Shown here piece after piece: positions 1 through 7,431 of a stretch of 64,000 nucleotides of DNA. Made by a program: the position numbers and the translations under genes. How positions within the stretch are numbered: the stretch's first letter is position 1; every line of letters starts with the position of its first letter. Source of the stretch: an uncultured Solobacterium sp. Lineage in GTDB: Bacteria; Bacillota_I; Bacilli_A; Erysipelotrichales; Erysipelotrichaceae. The notes beneath the pieces were generated by a model. The model saw nothing but the letters and a program-made list of their open reading frames with translations. It did no database searches and was not told the DNA's origin. Where the stretch lies: NCBI GenBank assembly GCA_900552125.1, contig URYK01000001.1:106380-170379 (forward strand). The letters are read 5' to 3'.

Positions 1-126
1 GAAATAATCAAAAATCCAGCAAATGAATTTGTAGAGCAGCTAATTGAGAAACAAAGAAGAACTTGTTTTCTTCCTAAAGATGAACTATCTCATTGTGAAT
101 ATAGTGCTGCGGGTAAAGTAAAGTAA
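1..126 (+). CDS. C-terminal end of a probable ABC transporter ATP-binding protein (partial)
   Basis: The reading frame is open from the window edge and ends at TAA 124-126, giving 41 residues. The stretch NPANEFVEQLIEKQRR resembles the region after the nucleotide-binding domain of quaternary-amine/osmoprotectant importer ATPases (OpuCA/ProV type), where 'NPANEFV' is common. No Walker or signature motif lies inside the window, so the family call rests on this short motif alone. A hairpin with a T-run follows directly, making this the last gene of its transcript. It could be the tail of another ABC ATPase. Confidence 0.45.
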   Translation, partial: EIIKNPANEFVEQLIEKQRRTCFLPKDELSHCEYSAAGKVK

Positions 127-176
127 AAACAATTGTCAACCATATATTATTTATTGGTTGATTATTGTTTTTTTTA
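127..176 (+). terminator. Rho-independent terminator after the partial ABC gene
   Basis: Interrupted stem AAACAAT/TCAACCA pairing with TGGTTGA/ATTGTTT around an AT-rich loop, followed by a run of Ts. It lies directly after the stop codon at 124-126 and before birA. Confidence 0.75.
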
Positions 177-207
177 ATGTTATATTTTTTTAGCAGAGGT
201 GATAAGT

Positions 208-1182
208 TTGAATACCAAAGAAAAACTTTTAGGATTATTTGAATCATATAAAGGAATCTATATTTCAGGAGAAGAAATTGCGAATCAATTATGTATTTCA
301 CGTTCAGCTGTATGGAAAGCTGTCAACCATTTACGAAAAGATGGATATGAAATTGATGCGATTAAAAATAAAGGATATCGACTTTCATTAGATACAGATA
401 TTTTATCATCACAAGGGATTCAAAAATATCTGAAACCAGTATGTGAATCTTTAGATATTCATGTAGTAGAAAAAGTGAGTTCTACAAATAGTGTAGTAAG
501 AGAAAAGGCTAATGCTGGGGTTTTAGAGGGATATACTTTAATTGCTAATTCTCAGACAAAGGGAAGAGGAAGATTTGAACGGATGTTTTATTCACCCAAA
601 GATACAGGAATCTATATGAGTATATTGTTAAGACCAACGCATATGACCCCTAGTCAGGCAGTTCATATTACTACAATGGCTGCAGTTGCGGCTTGTGAAG
701 CAATTGAAGAGATTGCAAATAAGAAAGCAGATATCAAATGGGTAAATGATATTTATTTGAATGGAAAAAAAGTGAGTGGAATACTGACAGAAGCTTCTTT
801 TAATATGGAAACGAGCTCACTAGATTATATTGTATTGGGAATTGGTTTGAATGTATATCCATCAATAGAAGGGTTTCCAAAAGAAATAGAAGATATTGCC
901 GGTACTATTTTTGATGAAAGACAAAAGGATGCAAAAAATGCATTAACTGCTAGATTCTTAAATAATTTTATGAACTATTATATACAAAATAATAAAGACT
1001 TATTCATTGAAAGTTATCGTAAGAGAAGTTTAGCAATCGGAAAGAATATTATGATATTGTCATCTTCTGGAAATAGAAATGCAAAAGCTTTGGATGTTGA
1101 TGAGGATTGTTGTTTAGTTGTGCAATATGAAGATGGAAGAATAGATCATCTATCATCTGGCGAAATCAGTATTCGACTATAA
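208..1182 (+). CDS. birA: Bifunctional biotin ligase / biotin operon repressor BirA
   Basis: It attaches biotin to biotin-dependent carboxylases through biotinyl-AMP and can repress biotin genes. The N-terminal ~65 residues form a winged helix (ISRSAVWKAVNHLRKDGY). The ligase domain carries SSTNSVVREK, the biotinyl-AMP loop GRGRFER and KWVNDIYLNGKKVSGIL, and a small C-terminal barrel follows. The 324-residue length fits group II BirA. TTG at 208 is preferred over GTG at 199 because AGAGGTGAT (194-202) is spaced correctly for 208 and overlaps 199. It is monocistronic between two terminators; no biotin genes are nearby. Confidence 0.93.
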   Translation: MNTKEKLLGLFESYKGIYISGEEIANQLCISRSAVWKAVNHLRKDGYEIDAIKNKGYRLSLDTDILSSQGIQKYLKPVCESLDIHVVEKVSSTNSVVREKANAGVLEGYTLIANSQTKGRGRFERMFYSPKDTGIYMSILLRPTHMTPSQAVHITTMAAVAACEAIEEIANKKADIKWVNDIYLNGKKVSGILTEASFNMETSSLDYIVLGIGLNVYPSIEGFPKEIEDIAGTIFDERQKDAKNALTARFLNNFMNYYIQNNKDLFIESYRKRSLAIGKNIMILSSSGNRNAKALDVDEDCCLVVQYEDGRIDHLSSGEISIRL

Positions 1183-1185
1183 ATA

Positions 1186-1219
1186 AAATAAAGAACACTT
1201 CAGCTGTGTTCTTTATTTT
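1186..1219. terminator. Bidirectional terminator between birA and tetR
   Basis: AATAAAGAACAC pairs with GTGTTCTTTATT across a 7-base loop, with A-rich and T-rich flanks on either side so it can serve both convergent genes. It overlaps the last codons of the minus-strand tetR gene. Confidence 0.75.
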
Positions 1220-1778
1220 GGGTGTATACACTAGACATTCCATAACAGATTAAATTAGTAGACAAATCTATGATTTCATCTAATGATAAACGTTTTCCAT
1301 CTTCCACCCATTGACGATACAAAATAGATGTAATAGAGCCATAATACGTATATATAATATTCTCATAATAGATATCATTTTTAAAGATACCTTTGTTCTT
1401 TCTTCTGCGTCCATTCATGATCTCACGATTGATTTTCTCAAAAATTCCACGATAACTGGCACAGCAGAAGATACGTTCATGAACTTTTGAGAGCTTTGCG
1501 GCATGTTCAAAATAGAAACGAATTAGGGATTTAATATCTGAAAAATTAGCATAGGATACATTTAGATTTAAATAAGCATCAATGACTTCACGTTCTAACT
1601 CTTCCATAAGCGCATCTATGCTGTCATAGTGTAGATAAAATGTTTTTCGATTAATTTGTGCACGTGCAGCGAGTTCTTTTACCGTGATTTCATTATAGTC
1701 CATTTCACAAATCATATCATTAAATGCGGAACGAATAGCTTGTTTCGTTTTTTTAATTCTTAAATCTTCTTTTTTCAT
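1200..1778 (-). CDS. TetR/AcrR family transcriptional regulator
   Basis: A one-component repressor of 192 residues. The N-terminal helix-turn-helix (about residues 24-46, ITVKELAARAQINRKTFYLHY) is a canonical TetR DNA-binding motif. The C-terminal ligand domain resembles TetR_C variants of the DhaS-like group, with FYFEHAAKL and a YYGSITSILYRQWVEDG segment. It is transcribed away from the chimeric dehydrogenase gene, and a perfect inverted repeat lies between the two genes, so it probably controls that neighbour. The ligand is unknown. Confidence 0.85.
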   Translation of the reverse strand: MKKEDLRIKKTKQAIRSAFNDMICEMDYNEITVKELAARAQINRKTFYLHYDSIDALMEELEREVIDAYLNLNVSYANFSDIKSLIRFYFEHAAKLSKVHERIFCCASYRGIFEKINREIMNGRRRKNKGIFKNDIYYENIIYTYYGSITSILYRQWVEDGKRLSLDEIIDLSTNLICYGMSSVYTQNKEHS

Positions 1779-1852
1779 ACTGCCCTCCTATAAATAATAC
1801 ACACTGGAAATAATGGTGTTGCTTAAACCATTTTTTTATTATGATTGACCAT

Positions 1853-1928
1853 TGTTTTGATAATTACCCCTTCATATAATAAAGATGTAAAGATAAGTAA
1901 CACATGAGAATTAAAACACATGTGTTAC
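1853..1928 (+). promoter_or_regulatory. Promoter and TetR-type operator for the chimeric dehydrogenase gene
   Basis: A candidate promoter is TTGTTT (1853-1858), 16 bp, TATAAT (1875-1880). Just downstream lies a perfect inverted repeat GTAACACATG (1897-1906) N12 CATGTGTTAC (1919-1928), in which ACACATGTGT is itself palindromic. Its position between start site and gene fits repression, and the divergent TetR gene is the obvious candidate binder. Confidence 0.6.
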
Positions 1929-1951
1929 AAAAAATCAAGGAGGTATGCAAT

Positions 1952-2962
1952 ATGTATGATTTTATGTTTGATTATCCGACAAAAGTATATTTTGGGAAAG
2001 ATATAGTGAAGAAGAATCTTTCATCAATTTTAAGCGAAGTTAAAGAAACAGTAATGTTAGCATACGGTGGAGGTTCCATTAAAAGAAATGGAATCTATGA
2101 TGATGTCATGAAAGCTATTCATGATGCAGGTAAGCAAGTTGTAGAATTTTCTGGAATTATGTCAAATCCTACTTATGAAAAAGTGCTGGAAGGGGCAGCT
2201 ATCGCAAGAAAAAATAATGTAGATTTAATTTTGGCAGTAGGTGGAGGTTCTGTCATTGACTGTTGTAAGATTATTGCTGCTCAGGCCGTTATGGAAGAAG
2301 ATATTTGGGATTTGGAATTGAAACAAGGAAAGCTTCCAGCAGTAACTCCAATTGTATTAGGAGCTATTGTGACAGCTTCTGGTACAGGAGCAGAAATGAA
2401 TGGTACTTTAACAATTATTTGTTTTCTTCTTCATCATTTTTTAAATAAGAACTGGTATCGAAATTTAGTAAAAAAATATACATTAACTAAGCTAGTGATG
2501 AATATATTAAATATCTTACTATTGGTTGATATACTTGTGTTATTGGTAAGTGGAATCATGATGTCTCATACTGTTTTCACCTTTATACCTGCATTAGGAT
2601 CTATTGCGACTGCTAGACAATTGCATATGATCGCATCTTATTGGTGCTTTGTGTTAGTATCCTGTCACATAGGTCTTCATTGGAATATGGTACTTGTTCC
2701 ACTGAAAAAAAGATGGAAACTTTCTTCATCTATCATTTCAAAAATAATTTATACGATTATACCGATTATAATTGCTTTGTATGGAGTATATTCATTCATA
2801 GAAAGTCAAATATATCTTTACATGTTTTCTATTAGTGACTTTGTATTCTTTAATTATGATAAAACCATATTTCTCTATATATTAGAAAATGTGGGAATCA
2901 TGGCCTTGTTTATTTATCTTACTCACCAGCTTAATGAAAGCTATAAGAAAAAAAGATGTTAA
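1952..2962 (+). CDS. Chimeric ORF: N-terminal half of an iron-type alcohol dehydrogenase joined in frame to a DUF4405 membrane protein
   Basis: Residues 1 to about 152 are an iron-containing (butanol-type) alcohol dehydrogenase: MYDFMFDYPTKVYFGKD, the NAD-binding GGGSVIDCCK and ASGTGAEMNG. At about 2400-2410 the frame changes family without a stop and continues as a DUF4405 (flavinylation-associated cytochrome-like) membrane protein lacking its first helix: FLLHHFLNKNWYRNL, then LVSGIMMS, ASYWCFVL and HIGLHWNMV, with about four membrane segments. The dehydrogenase metal-binding C-terminal domain is absent, so alcohol oxidation is unlikely. The start is ATG 1952, served by AAGGAGGT (1937-1944), not ATG 1904, which lies inside the operator. 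Most likely a deletion fused two genes; whether the product works is unknown. Confidence 0.8.
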   Translation: MYDFMFDYPTKVYFGKDIVKKNLSSILSEVKETVMLAYGGGSIKRNGIYDDVMKAIHDAGKQVVEFSGIMSNPTYEKVLEGAAIARKNNVDLILAVGGGSVIDCCKIIAAQAVMEEDIWDLELKQGKLPAVTPIVLGAIVTASGTGAEMNGTLTIICFLLHHFLNKNWYRNLVKKYTLTKLVMNILNILLLVDILVLLVSGIMMSHTVFTFIPALGSIATARQLHMIASYWCFVLVSCHIGLHWNMVLVPLKKRWKLSSSIISKIIYTIIPIIIALYGVYSFIESQIYLYMFSISDFVFFNYDKTIFLYILENVGIMALFIYLTHQLNESYKKKRC

Positions 2963-3023
2963 GTAATGCATCATATTTTTTTATGAGTATATAAATTGAC
3001 TTATAGGAATGAAAGTTTTAAAA

Positions 3024-3036
3024 TGAACAATGTTCA
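3024..3036. promoter_or_regulatory. Operator TGAAC-N3-GTTCA before the second TetR gene
   Basis: TGAACAATGTTCA is a perfect inverted repeat 15 bp before the start of the TetR gene at 3052. The same TGAAC-N3-GTTCA core recurs at 3650-3662 before the next gene, which points to autoregulation plus control of the membrane-protein pair. Confidence 0.65.
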
Positions 3037-3051
3037 GAATGGTGGTATACA

Positions 3052-3606
3052 ATGAATAAAACAATAACATCTGAAAAAGATATTTTGGATATAAGTAAGA
3101 GAATTGCTTCGGAAAAAGGATTGCAGGCAATAACTATGCGCAGTGTTGCCAAAGAGTGTGATGTAGCAGTAGGCTCTATTTATAACTATTATGCATCAAA
3201 AAATGATTTACTGATTGCGACAATTGCTTCCATCTGGCAGGAAATTATTCAAGATAATCTTCTTCAACAATCCTCTGGATTTATTGAAAATGTACAGCGA
3301 TTATTCGAATGTATTCAATCAGGCAGTAAAAAATATCCATTCTTCTTTTCTTTGCACTCTATGAGTTTAGCAGAGAATGGAAAAGAAAAAGGACGAATGG
3401 CAATGCATCAATATTTTCAGAACATAAAAAAATATTTACTCACTTCGTTAAAAGAAGATAAGAATATTAAAAAGGATGTATTTAATCAGACTTTTCAAGA
3501 AGAACAGTTTATTGATTTTGTGTTTTCAAATCTGATTTCTCTACTTCTTCACAAAGAACAGTCTTGTGATTTCCTACTTATCGTTATTCAAAAAATTATA
3601 TACTAA
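3052..3606 (+). CDS. TetR/AcrR family transcriptional regulator
   Basis: A 184-residue TetR-family repressor. The helix-turn-helix lies at about residues 24-46 (ITMRSVAKECDVAVGSIYNYY). The C-terminal half, with no recognisable subfamily, holds the inducer-binding and dimer surface and ends in hydrophobic helices. It is followed by two small membrane-protein genes. Identical-core palindromes stand before this gene and before the next one, so autorepression and repression of the downstream pair is the natural reading. The ligand is unknown. Confidence 0.85.
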   Translation: MNKTITSEKDILDISKRIASEKGLQAITMRSVAKECDVAVGSIYNYYASKNDLLIATIASIWQEIIQDNLLQQSSGFIENVQRLFECIQSGSKKYPFFFSLHSMSLAENGKEKGRMAMHQYFQNIKKYLLTSLKEDKNIKKDVFNQTFQEEQFIDFVFSNLISLLLHKEQSCDFLLIVIQKIIY

Positions 3607-3645
3607 AACATAGTCCCATATAATAGATGGGATTTTATCTGAACA

Positions 3646-3666
3646 AAAATGAACATCGTTCATTTT
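3646..3666. promoter_or_regulatory. Second TetR operator, AAAATGAAC-N3-GTTCATTTT
   Basis: A perfect inverted repeat with 9-bp arms (3646-3654 and 3658-3666) directly before the ribosome site of the gene at 3678. Its core matches the site at 3024-3036. Confidence 0.7.
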
Positions 3667-3677
3667 GGAGGTTAACT

Positions 3678-4103
3678 ATGAAAATAAGAAAGAATTATTT
3701 ATTATTACTAGCTAGTCTAGTATGGGTGATTGCTGGAGCAAATATATTTCATATCGGTATAGAATTATATGGTCCTTACTTAGGAATATTGAATATAAGT
3801 TTATCCATTATCATTTATATCATTTTCCAGTTCTTTATCTTTGGAAAACTAGTTAAAAAACATACTATACGTATTTGTAGTTATGAAGAAGAGTATCAGC
3901 AGTTTTATAAATTTTTTGATAAGCCATCCTTTATTATTATGGTAGTAATGATGACTGGTGGGATTTTGCTTCGTACTTCAGGAATTGCGCCAGAGCGATT
4001 TATATCTGTCTTTTATTCAGGATTAGGTTTTGCCTTATTAATGGCGGGAATTCTTTTTGGTTTTGGTTTCATAAAAATGACATTCAAAAAAGTAACAGAA
4101 TAA
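3678..4103 (+). CDS. Small four-helix membrane protein of unknown function
   Basis: A 141-residue protein with four predicted membrane segments (about residues 7-25, 36-55, 84-101 and 113-132) and a short charged loop EEEYQQFY in the middle. No enzymatic motif is visible and I do not recognise the family. ATG 3678 follows GGAGGT at a proper distance; an upstream in-frame start at 3627 would lie before the operator and is unlikely. It sits between the TetR gene and a DUF2871 gene and probably shares their transcript and inducer. Confidence 0.7.
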   Translation: MKIRKNYLLLLASLVWVIAGANIFHIGIELYGPYLGILNISLSIIIYIIFQFFIFGKLVKKHTIRICSYEEEYQQFYKFFDKPSFIIMVVMMTGGILLRTSGIAPERFISVFYSGLGFALLMAGILFGFGFIKMTFKKVTE

Positions 4104-4136
4104 TCTTAAATAGAAATGAAAAGAGGTAATTAGAAA

Positions 4137-4553
4137 ATGAAAAAATATGTGAATGTATCTTTTGTTTATGCAATCTTCGCTTTGATTTGTGGTGTGTTTT
4201 ATCGTGAATTTACAAAATTAAATGGATTTACAGGCAAGACTACATTAGGAGTTATGCACGTACACCTATTTGTCTTAGGAACTATTTTATTCTTAATCAT
4301 TGGACTTTACAGTATCATGACAAATATAGAGACTCAGAAAGAATTTAAACGATTCTTCACGCTTTACAATATTAGCTTGCCATTTATGGTCATTATGTTT
4401 ATGGTTAGAGGAATCGTACAGGTTTTAGGTATGGAAGTATCCACTGGAATGAATGCTGCTATATCTGGTATTGCAGGAATTTCTCATATCCTTATGATGG
4501 TTTCTATTGTATTCTTGTTTCTAGCGTTAAAGAAATGTCAGAAGAAAGCCTAA
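4137..4553 (+). CDS. DUF2871 family membrane protein
   Basis: 138 residues with four membrane segments. The N-terminal pattern (YAIFALICGVFYREFTKLNG, then TTLGVMHVHLFVLGT) is characteristic of DUF2871 proteins. Conserved histidines in VMHVHLF could bind a metal or heme, but no function is established. It lies 33 bp after the other membrane protein and ends at a strong terminator, so it closes the TetR-controlled operon. Confidence 0.8.
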   Translation: MKKYVNVSFVYAIFALICGVFYREFTKLNGFTGKTTLGVMHVHLFVLGTILFLIIGLYSIMTNIETQKEFKRFFTLYNISLPFMVIMFMVRGIVQVLGMEVSTGMNAAISGIAGISHILMMVSIVFLFLALKKCQKKA

Positions 4554-4564
4554 GTTTTATACTA

Positions 4565-4594
4565 AAAGCCCTGTATTTTACAGGGCTTTATTTA
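4565..4594. terminator. Bidirectional terminator between DUF2871 and SDR genes
   Basis: AAAGCCCTGTA pairs with TACAGGGCTTT around a 3-base loop. A-rich and T-rich flanks allow use by both convergent genes. Confidence 0.85.
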
Positions 4595-5425
4595 ATCTGC
4601 AGGTTTTAAAGGTCCATAGAAGTAAGATGCAGTTGCGCCACCATCAATCAAAAAATCAGATCCAGTGATAAAGGCTGCTTTTTCACTCATTAATAACTCA
4701 GCAACATTTGCAACTTCATCGGCAGTACCTGGACGACCTGCTGGACAGTATGCGAACATGTTTTTATAAAAGTCTCCACGTGGGCCATTAAATTCATCAA
4801 TCGCAAGAGGTGTGACAATAATACCGGGTGAAATAGAATTAATTCTTACGCCCTTTTGTCCCCATTTTACTGCCTCTGCCATTACACGTTTCTCATTACA
4901 ATGTTTTGCCAGCTGATAAGCATGTAAGGTATCTTTGATATTTCTAGGCTGTAAAAGGTCTAGAGCTAACAATTCTTCTGTTGGAGTAGTAGCTAACTGT
5001 TCATCTTCCAAAGGTGTTAATTGTTTCATGCGATGACCTGACTGACTTGAAATGGTTACACCGACACCACCTTTACTTATAACCGTACCAACTTCTTCTA
5101 ATAATACCGCGGTTCCATATAAATTCACTTTTAGAATAGATTCTATTGGTGCTTGACTAGGAGATACTCCAGCTCCATTAATGAGTGTAGTAATATCACC
5201 ATAATTCTGTGCAATCTGAATCATATGCAATATAGATTCTCTAGATGATAAATCCATTTCTAAAGTTTCAACATCAAAACCTGCATCATTCATAATCTTG
5301 GCAATGTTATTCGCATTTTCAATATTCTTATCTCCTAAAATGATTTTTTTGCCATATCCGATTCTTCTGGCAATTGCCATACTGATTTGTCCTGCACCTA
5401 CTACGATCATAACATCATTACTCAT
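4592..5425 (-). CDS. SDR family NAD(P)-dependent oxidoreductase
   Basis: A 277-residue short-chain dehydrogenase. The Rossmann glycine motif is an atypical GAGQIS near residue 11, where TGxxxGxG is usual. NGAG, the SSQSGH strand, the catalytic pair Y-x3-K in AYQLAK, a RINSISPGIIVTPL loop and the C-terminal FITGSDFLIDGG follow the family plan. ATG 5425 is preferred over 5458 because GTGAGGTGG precedes it. It is the second gene after flavodoxin, 14 bp apart. The substrate cannot be told. Confidence 0.87.
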   Translation of the reverse strand: MSNDVMIVVGAGQISMAIARRIGYGKKIILGDKNIENANNIAKIMNDAGFDVETLEMDLSSRESILHMIQIAQNYGDITTLINGAGVSPSQAPIESILKVNLYGTAVLLEEVGTVISKGGVGVTISSQSGHRMKQLTPLEDEQLATTPTEELLALDLLQPRNIKDTLHAYQLAKHCNEKRVMAEAVKWGQKGVRINSISPGIIVTPLAIDEFNGPRGDFYKNMFAYCPAGRPGTADEVANVAELLMSEKAAFITGSDFLIDGGATASYFYGPLKPAD

Positions 5426-5439
5426 TCTTTCCACCTCAC

Positions 5440-5952
5440 TTATTGTTTCTTTAACCATTGTGTAATACGGTTATCACTTTTATGTACTTGACTTCCTCTT
5501 ATTTCTAAACCTTTATGAACATTACTTCTTGGACAAAGTTTTTTTATATCGTTTTCACTGTTCCCCATTCCACTGCCTTCATGGGTACAAAATGGATATA
5601 TATTCTTGTCAGAGAAATCATAACTCTCTAAGAATGTCCATACACACATTGGCATCGTACCCCACCAGTTTGGAAATCCTAAATATATATTGTCATATTC
5701 TTCTATATGAGAAATTGTATTTATAATTTTAGGACGTTCCTGGTTGTTTAGTTCTTTTTTTGCGATTTCTGTGCACTCATAATAATGATAAGGATAATCA
5801 TGTAATGGTTTGATTTCAAAAAGATCACCATGGATTATTTCTTGTATCTTCTCTGCCACAATCTTTGTATTGCCTGTTTCTAATACTTTAATTTCTCCAT
5901 TCACATAGTTTTCTTTGTTATGTGAAAAATAAACAATTAAGTCTTTCATCAT
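5440..5952 (-). CDS. Flavodoxin family protein
   Basis: A 170-residue FMN-binding electron carrier or small FMN reductase. The N-terminal phosphate loop region (VYFSHNKENY followed by TGNTKIVAEKI) and YLGFPNWWGTMPMCVWTFLE are typical of the flavodoxin_4 type found beside SDRs and LysR regulators. The start is ATG 5952 or 5949 (two adjacent ATGs). It is transcribed with the SDR gene and divergently from a LysR gene, the usual arrangement for LysR control. Confidence 0.88.
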   Translation of the reverse strand: MMKDLIVYFSHNKENYVNGEIKVLETGNTKIVAEKIQEIIHGDLFEIKPLHDYPYHYYECTEIAKKELNNQERPKIINTISHIEEYDNIYLGFPNWWGTMPMCVWTFLESYDFSDKNIYPFCTHEGSGMGNSENDIKKLCPRSNVHKGLEIRGSQVHKSDNRITQWLKKQ

Positions 5953-6014
5953 CTCTGTACATAATTATTATAAGTTAATTGAAAATTTAAACAATTTCAC
6001 TTATTTATGAAATC

Positions 6015-6031
6015 AATAAGTAAAACTTATT
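6015..6031. promoter_or_regulatory. LysR-type box between flavodoxin and LysR genes
   Basis: AATAAG-TAAAA-CTTATT is a perfect inverted repeat containing a T-N11-A core (ATAAG-N5-CTTAT), the classical LysR-family recognition form. It lies about 45 bp before the LysR start in the divergent spacer. Confidence 0.55.
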
Positions 6032-6074
6032 AATATATACATGTGGTATAATGGAATAAAGTAGGTGATGTAAT

Positions 6075-6962
6075 ATGCTGTTGAAACAGTTAAAATACTA
6101 TATTACAGTAGTGGATTGTCATAGCTTTACCAAAGCAGCGGATATTTGTTATATATCACAGTCTGCTATTTCACAACAGATTAAGGCATTAGAAAAAGAA
6201 TTAGGAGTCGCTTTAATGATTCGAGAGAATCGTAGTTTTACTCTTACAGCTGCAGGTGATTATTTATATCGCCATGGTAAAAGCTTATTACAAGATTTTG
6301 AAAAAGTAAAAGAAGAAACAATTCGTCGAGGAGAAGATAATGAATTATCATTAAAAATTGGCTATCCTAAAAATTATGGAGGGCTTGAATTGCAGATGGC
6401 AATTAATCAATTTACTAAGATTTATCCAGAAGTTAAAATTTCTATTATTACTGGTAATCATGAGGAATTGTTTCATTTGTTAGCTGATGGTTTGATTGAT
6501 ATAAAAATATCGGAACAACGTAGAGCTTATAGTGATGAGTATGTCAATTATGAACTAAAATATAGTGATAGTTTTATTGAAATATCAGATCAGCAGATTC
6601 TTAGTCAAAAAGATAAAGTGACACGTGAAGACTTAAGGGAATTAAGCTGTATACTTGTAGCTTCTAAAGATTGTGAACAATCAGAAAAGGATTTTTACGA
6701 ACATACATTACGTATTTCTAAGAAATTTATTTTTGCGGAAACACTGGAACAGGCTCGCATGTTAGTATTAGGCAATCGTGGCTTTTTACCAATTGATGCG
6801 ATAGGAAATTTACAGGAACCGCTAAATGGCATAAAACGTATTCCTTTATTTCAAGGAGAAAAAAGAGTACAGAGAAATTATTTTGCCTGTTGGAATTCAG
6901 AGAAAGAAAATTATTATATTGTAGAGTTTGCGGACTTATTGAGAAAACTATTAAATACATAA
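6075..6962 (+). CDS. LysR family transcriptional regulator
   Basis: 295 residues. An N-terminal winged helix-turn-helix (SFTKAADICYISQSAISQQIKALEKELG, residues about 16-43) is followed by a periplasmic-binding-like effector domain. It is transcribed divergently from the flavodoxin-SDR operon with a T-N11-A box between, so it probably activates those genes. The effector is unknown. Confidence 0.9.
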   Translation: MLLKQLKYYITVVDCHSFTKAADICYISQSAISQQIKALEKELGVALMIRENRSFTLTAAGDYLYRHGKSLLQDFEKVKEETIRRGEDNELSLKIGYPKNYGGLELQMAINQFTKIYPEVKISIITGNHEELFHLLADGLIDIKISEQRRAYSDEYVNYELKYSDSFIEISDQQILSQKDKVTREDLRELSCILVASKDCEQSEKDFYEHTLRISKKFIFAETLEQARMLVLGNRGFLPIDAIGNLQEPLNGIKRIPLFQGEKRVQRNYFACWNSEKENYYIVEFADLLRKLLNT

Positions 6963-6997
6963 AAAGGATTATGGTTATTTTGTTCCATAATCCTTTT
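6961..6997. terminator. Bidirectional terminator between LysR and HxlR genes
   Basis: AAAAGGATTATGG pairs with CCATAATCCTTTT around a 10-base loop at the convergent 3' ends. It overlaps the end of the HxlR gene. Confidence 0.85.
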
Positions 6998-7301
6998 GGT
7001 ATCCTTGTCCCCAAACTTTCATTGCATCTAAAATTGGTTCTAGACTATAACCTAAATCTGTTAAGGTATATTCTACTCTAGGTGGTACTTCAGGATATAC
7101 TGTTCTAGTTAGTAATCCATCTTCTTCCATAGAGCGAAGATTACTGGTAAGGACTTTTTGTGAAATGTTGCCAATAGAATTTTTTAGCTGATTGAATCGT
7201 TTTGTACCTGTCAATAAATCACGAAGAATTAAAATTTTCCATTTATTACTGATAAGTGTTAGAGTAGTTTCTACAGGACATGCAGGGAGTTCTTTTTTCA
7301 T
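6975..7301 (-). CDS. HxlR family winged-helix regulator
   Basis: 108 residues. The family pattern is clear: an N-terminal cysteine in CPVE, ISNKWKILILRDLL, a recognition helix in ISQKVLTSNLRSMEEDGLL and the wing YTLTDLGYSL. In many HxlR/YodB-type proteins this cysteine senses quinones, aldehydes or disulfide stress. ATG 7301 has GGAGG at 7 bp; ATG 7307 is too close to it. It is divergent from the flavin-barrel/macrodomain/sirtuin operon and probably regulates it. Confidence 0.9.
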   Translation of the reverse strand: MKKELPACPVETTLTLISNKWKILILRDLLTGTKRFNQLKNSIGNISQKVLTSNLRSMEEDGLLTRTVYPEVPPRVEYTLTDLGYSLEPILDAMKVWGQGYQKDYGTK

Positions 7302-7312
7302 ATTCATTCCTC

Positions 7313-7387
7313 CAATAGTATCTAAAAGGTGCCTATAGCACTTTTATGTGCCTACTTTAAATATATTACCTACAATAGTATTATAAT
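7313..7387. promoter_or_regulatory. Divergent promoter/operator region for HxlR and the sirtuin operon
   Basis: The spacer holds AAAAGGTGC (7324-7332) facing GCACTTTT (7338-7345), a second GTGCCTA (7348-7354), and a direct repeat CAATAGTAT at 7313 and 7373, exactly 60 bp apart. TATAAT at 7382-7387 is a good -10 for the rightward operon. Which element HxlR binds is not certain. Confidence 0.4.
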
Positions 7388-7431
7388 TATGTAAAAGAAA
7401 ATTGCAAGAAAATGAATAAAGGAGGATGTGT

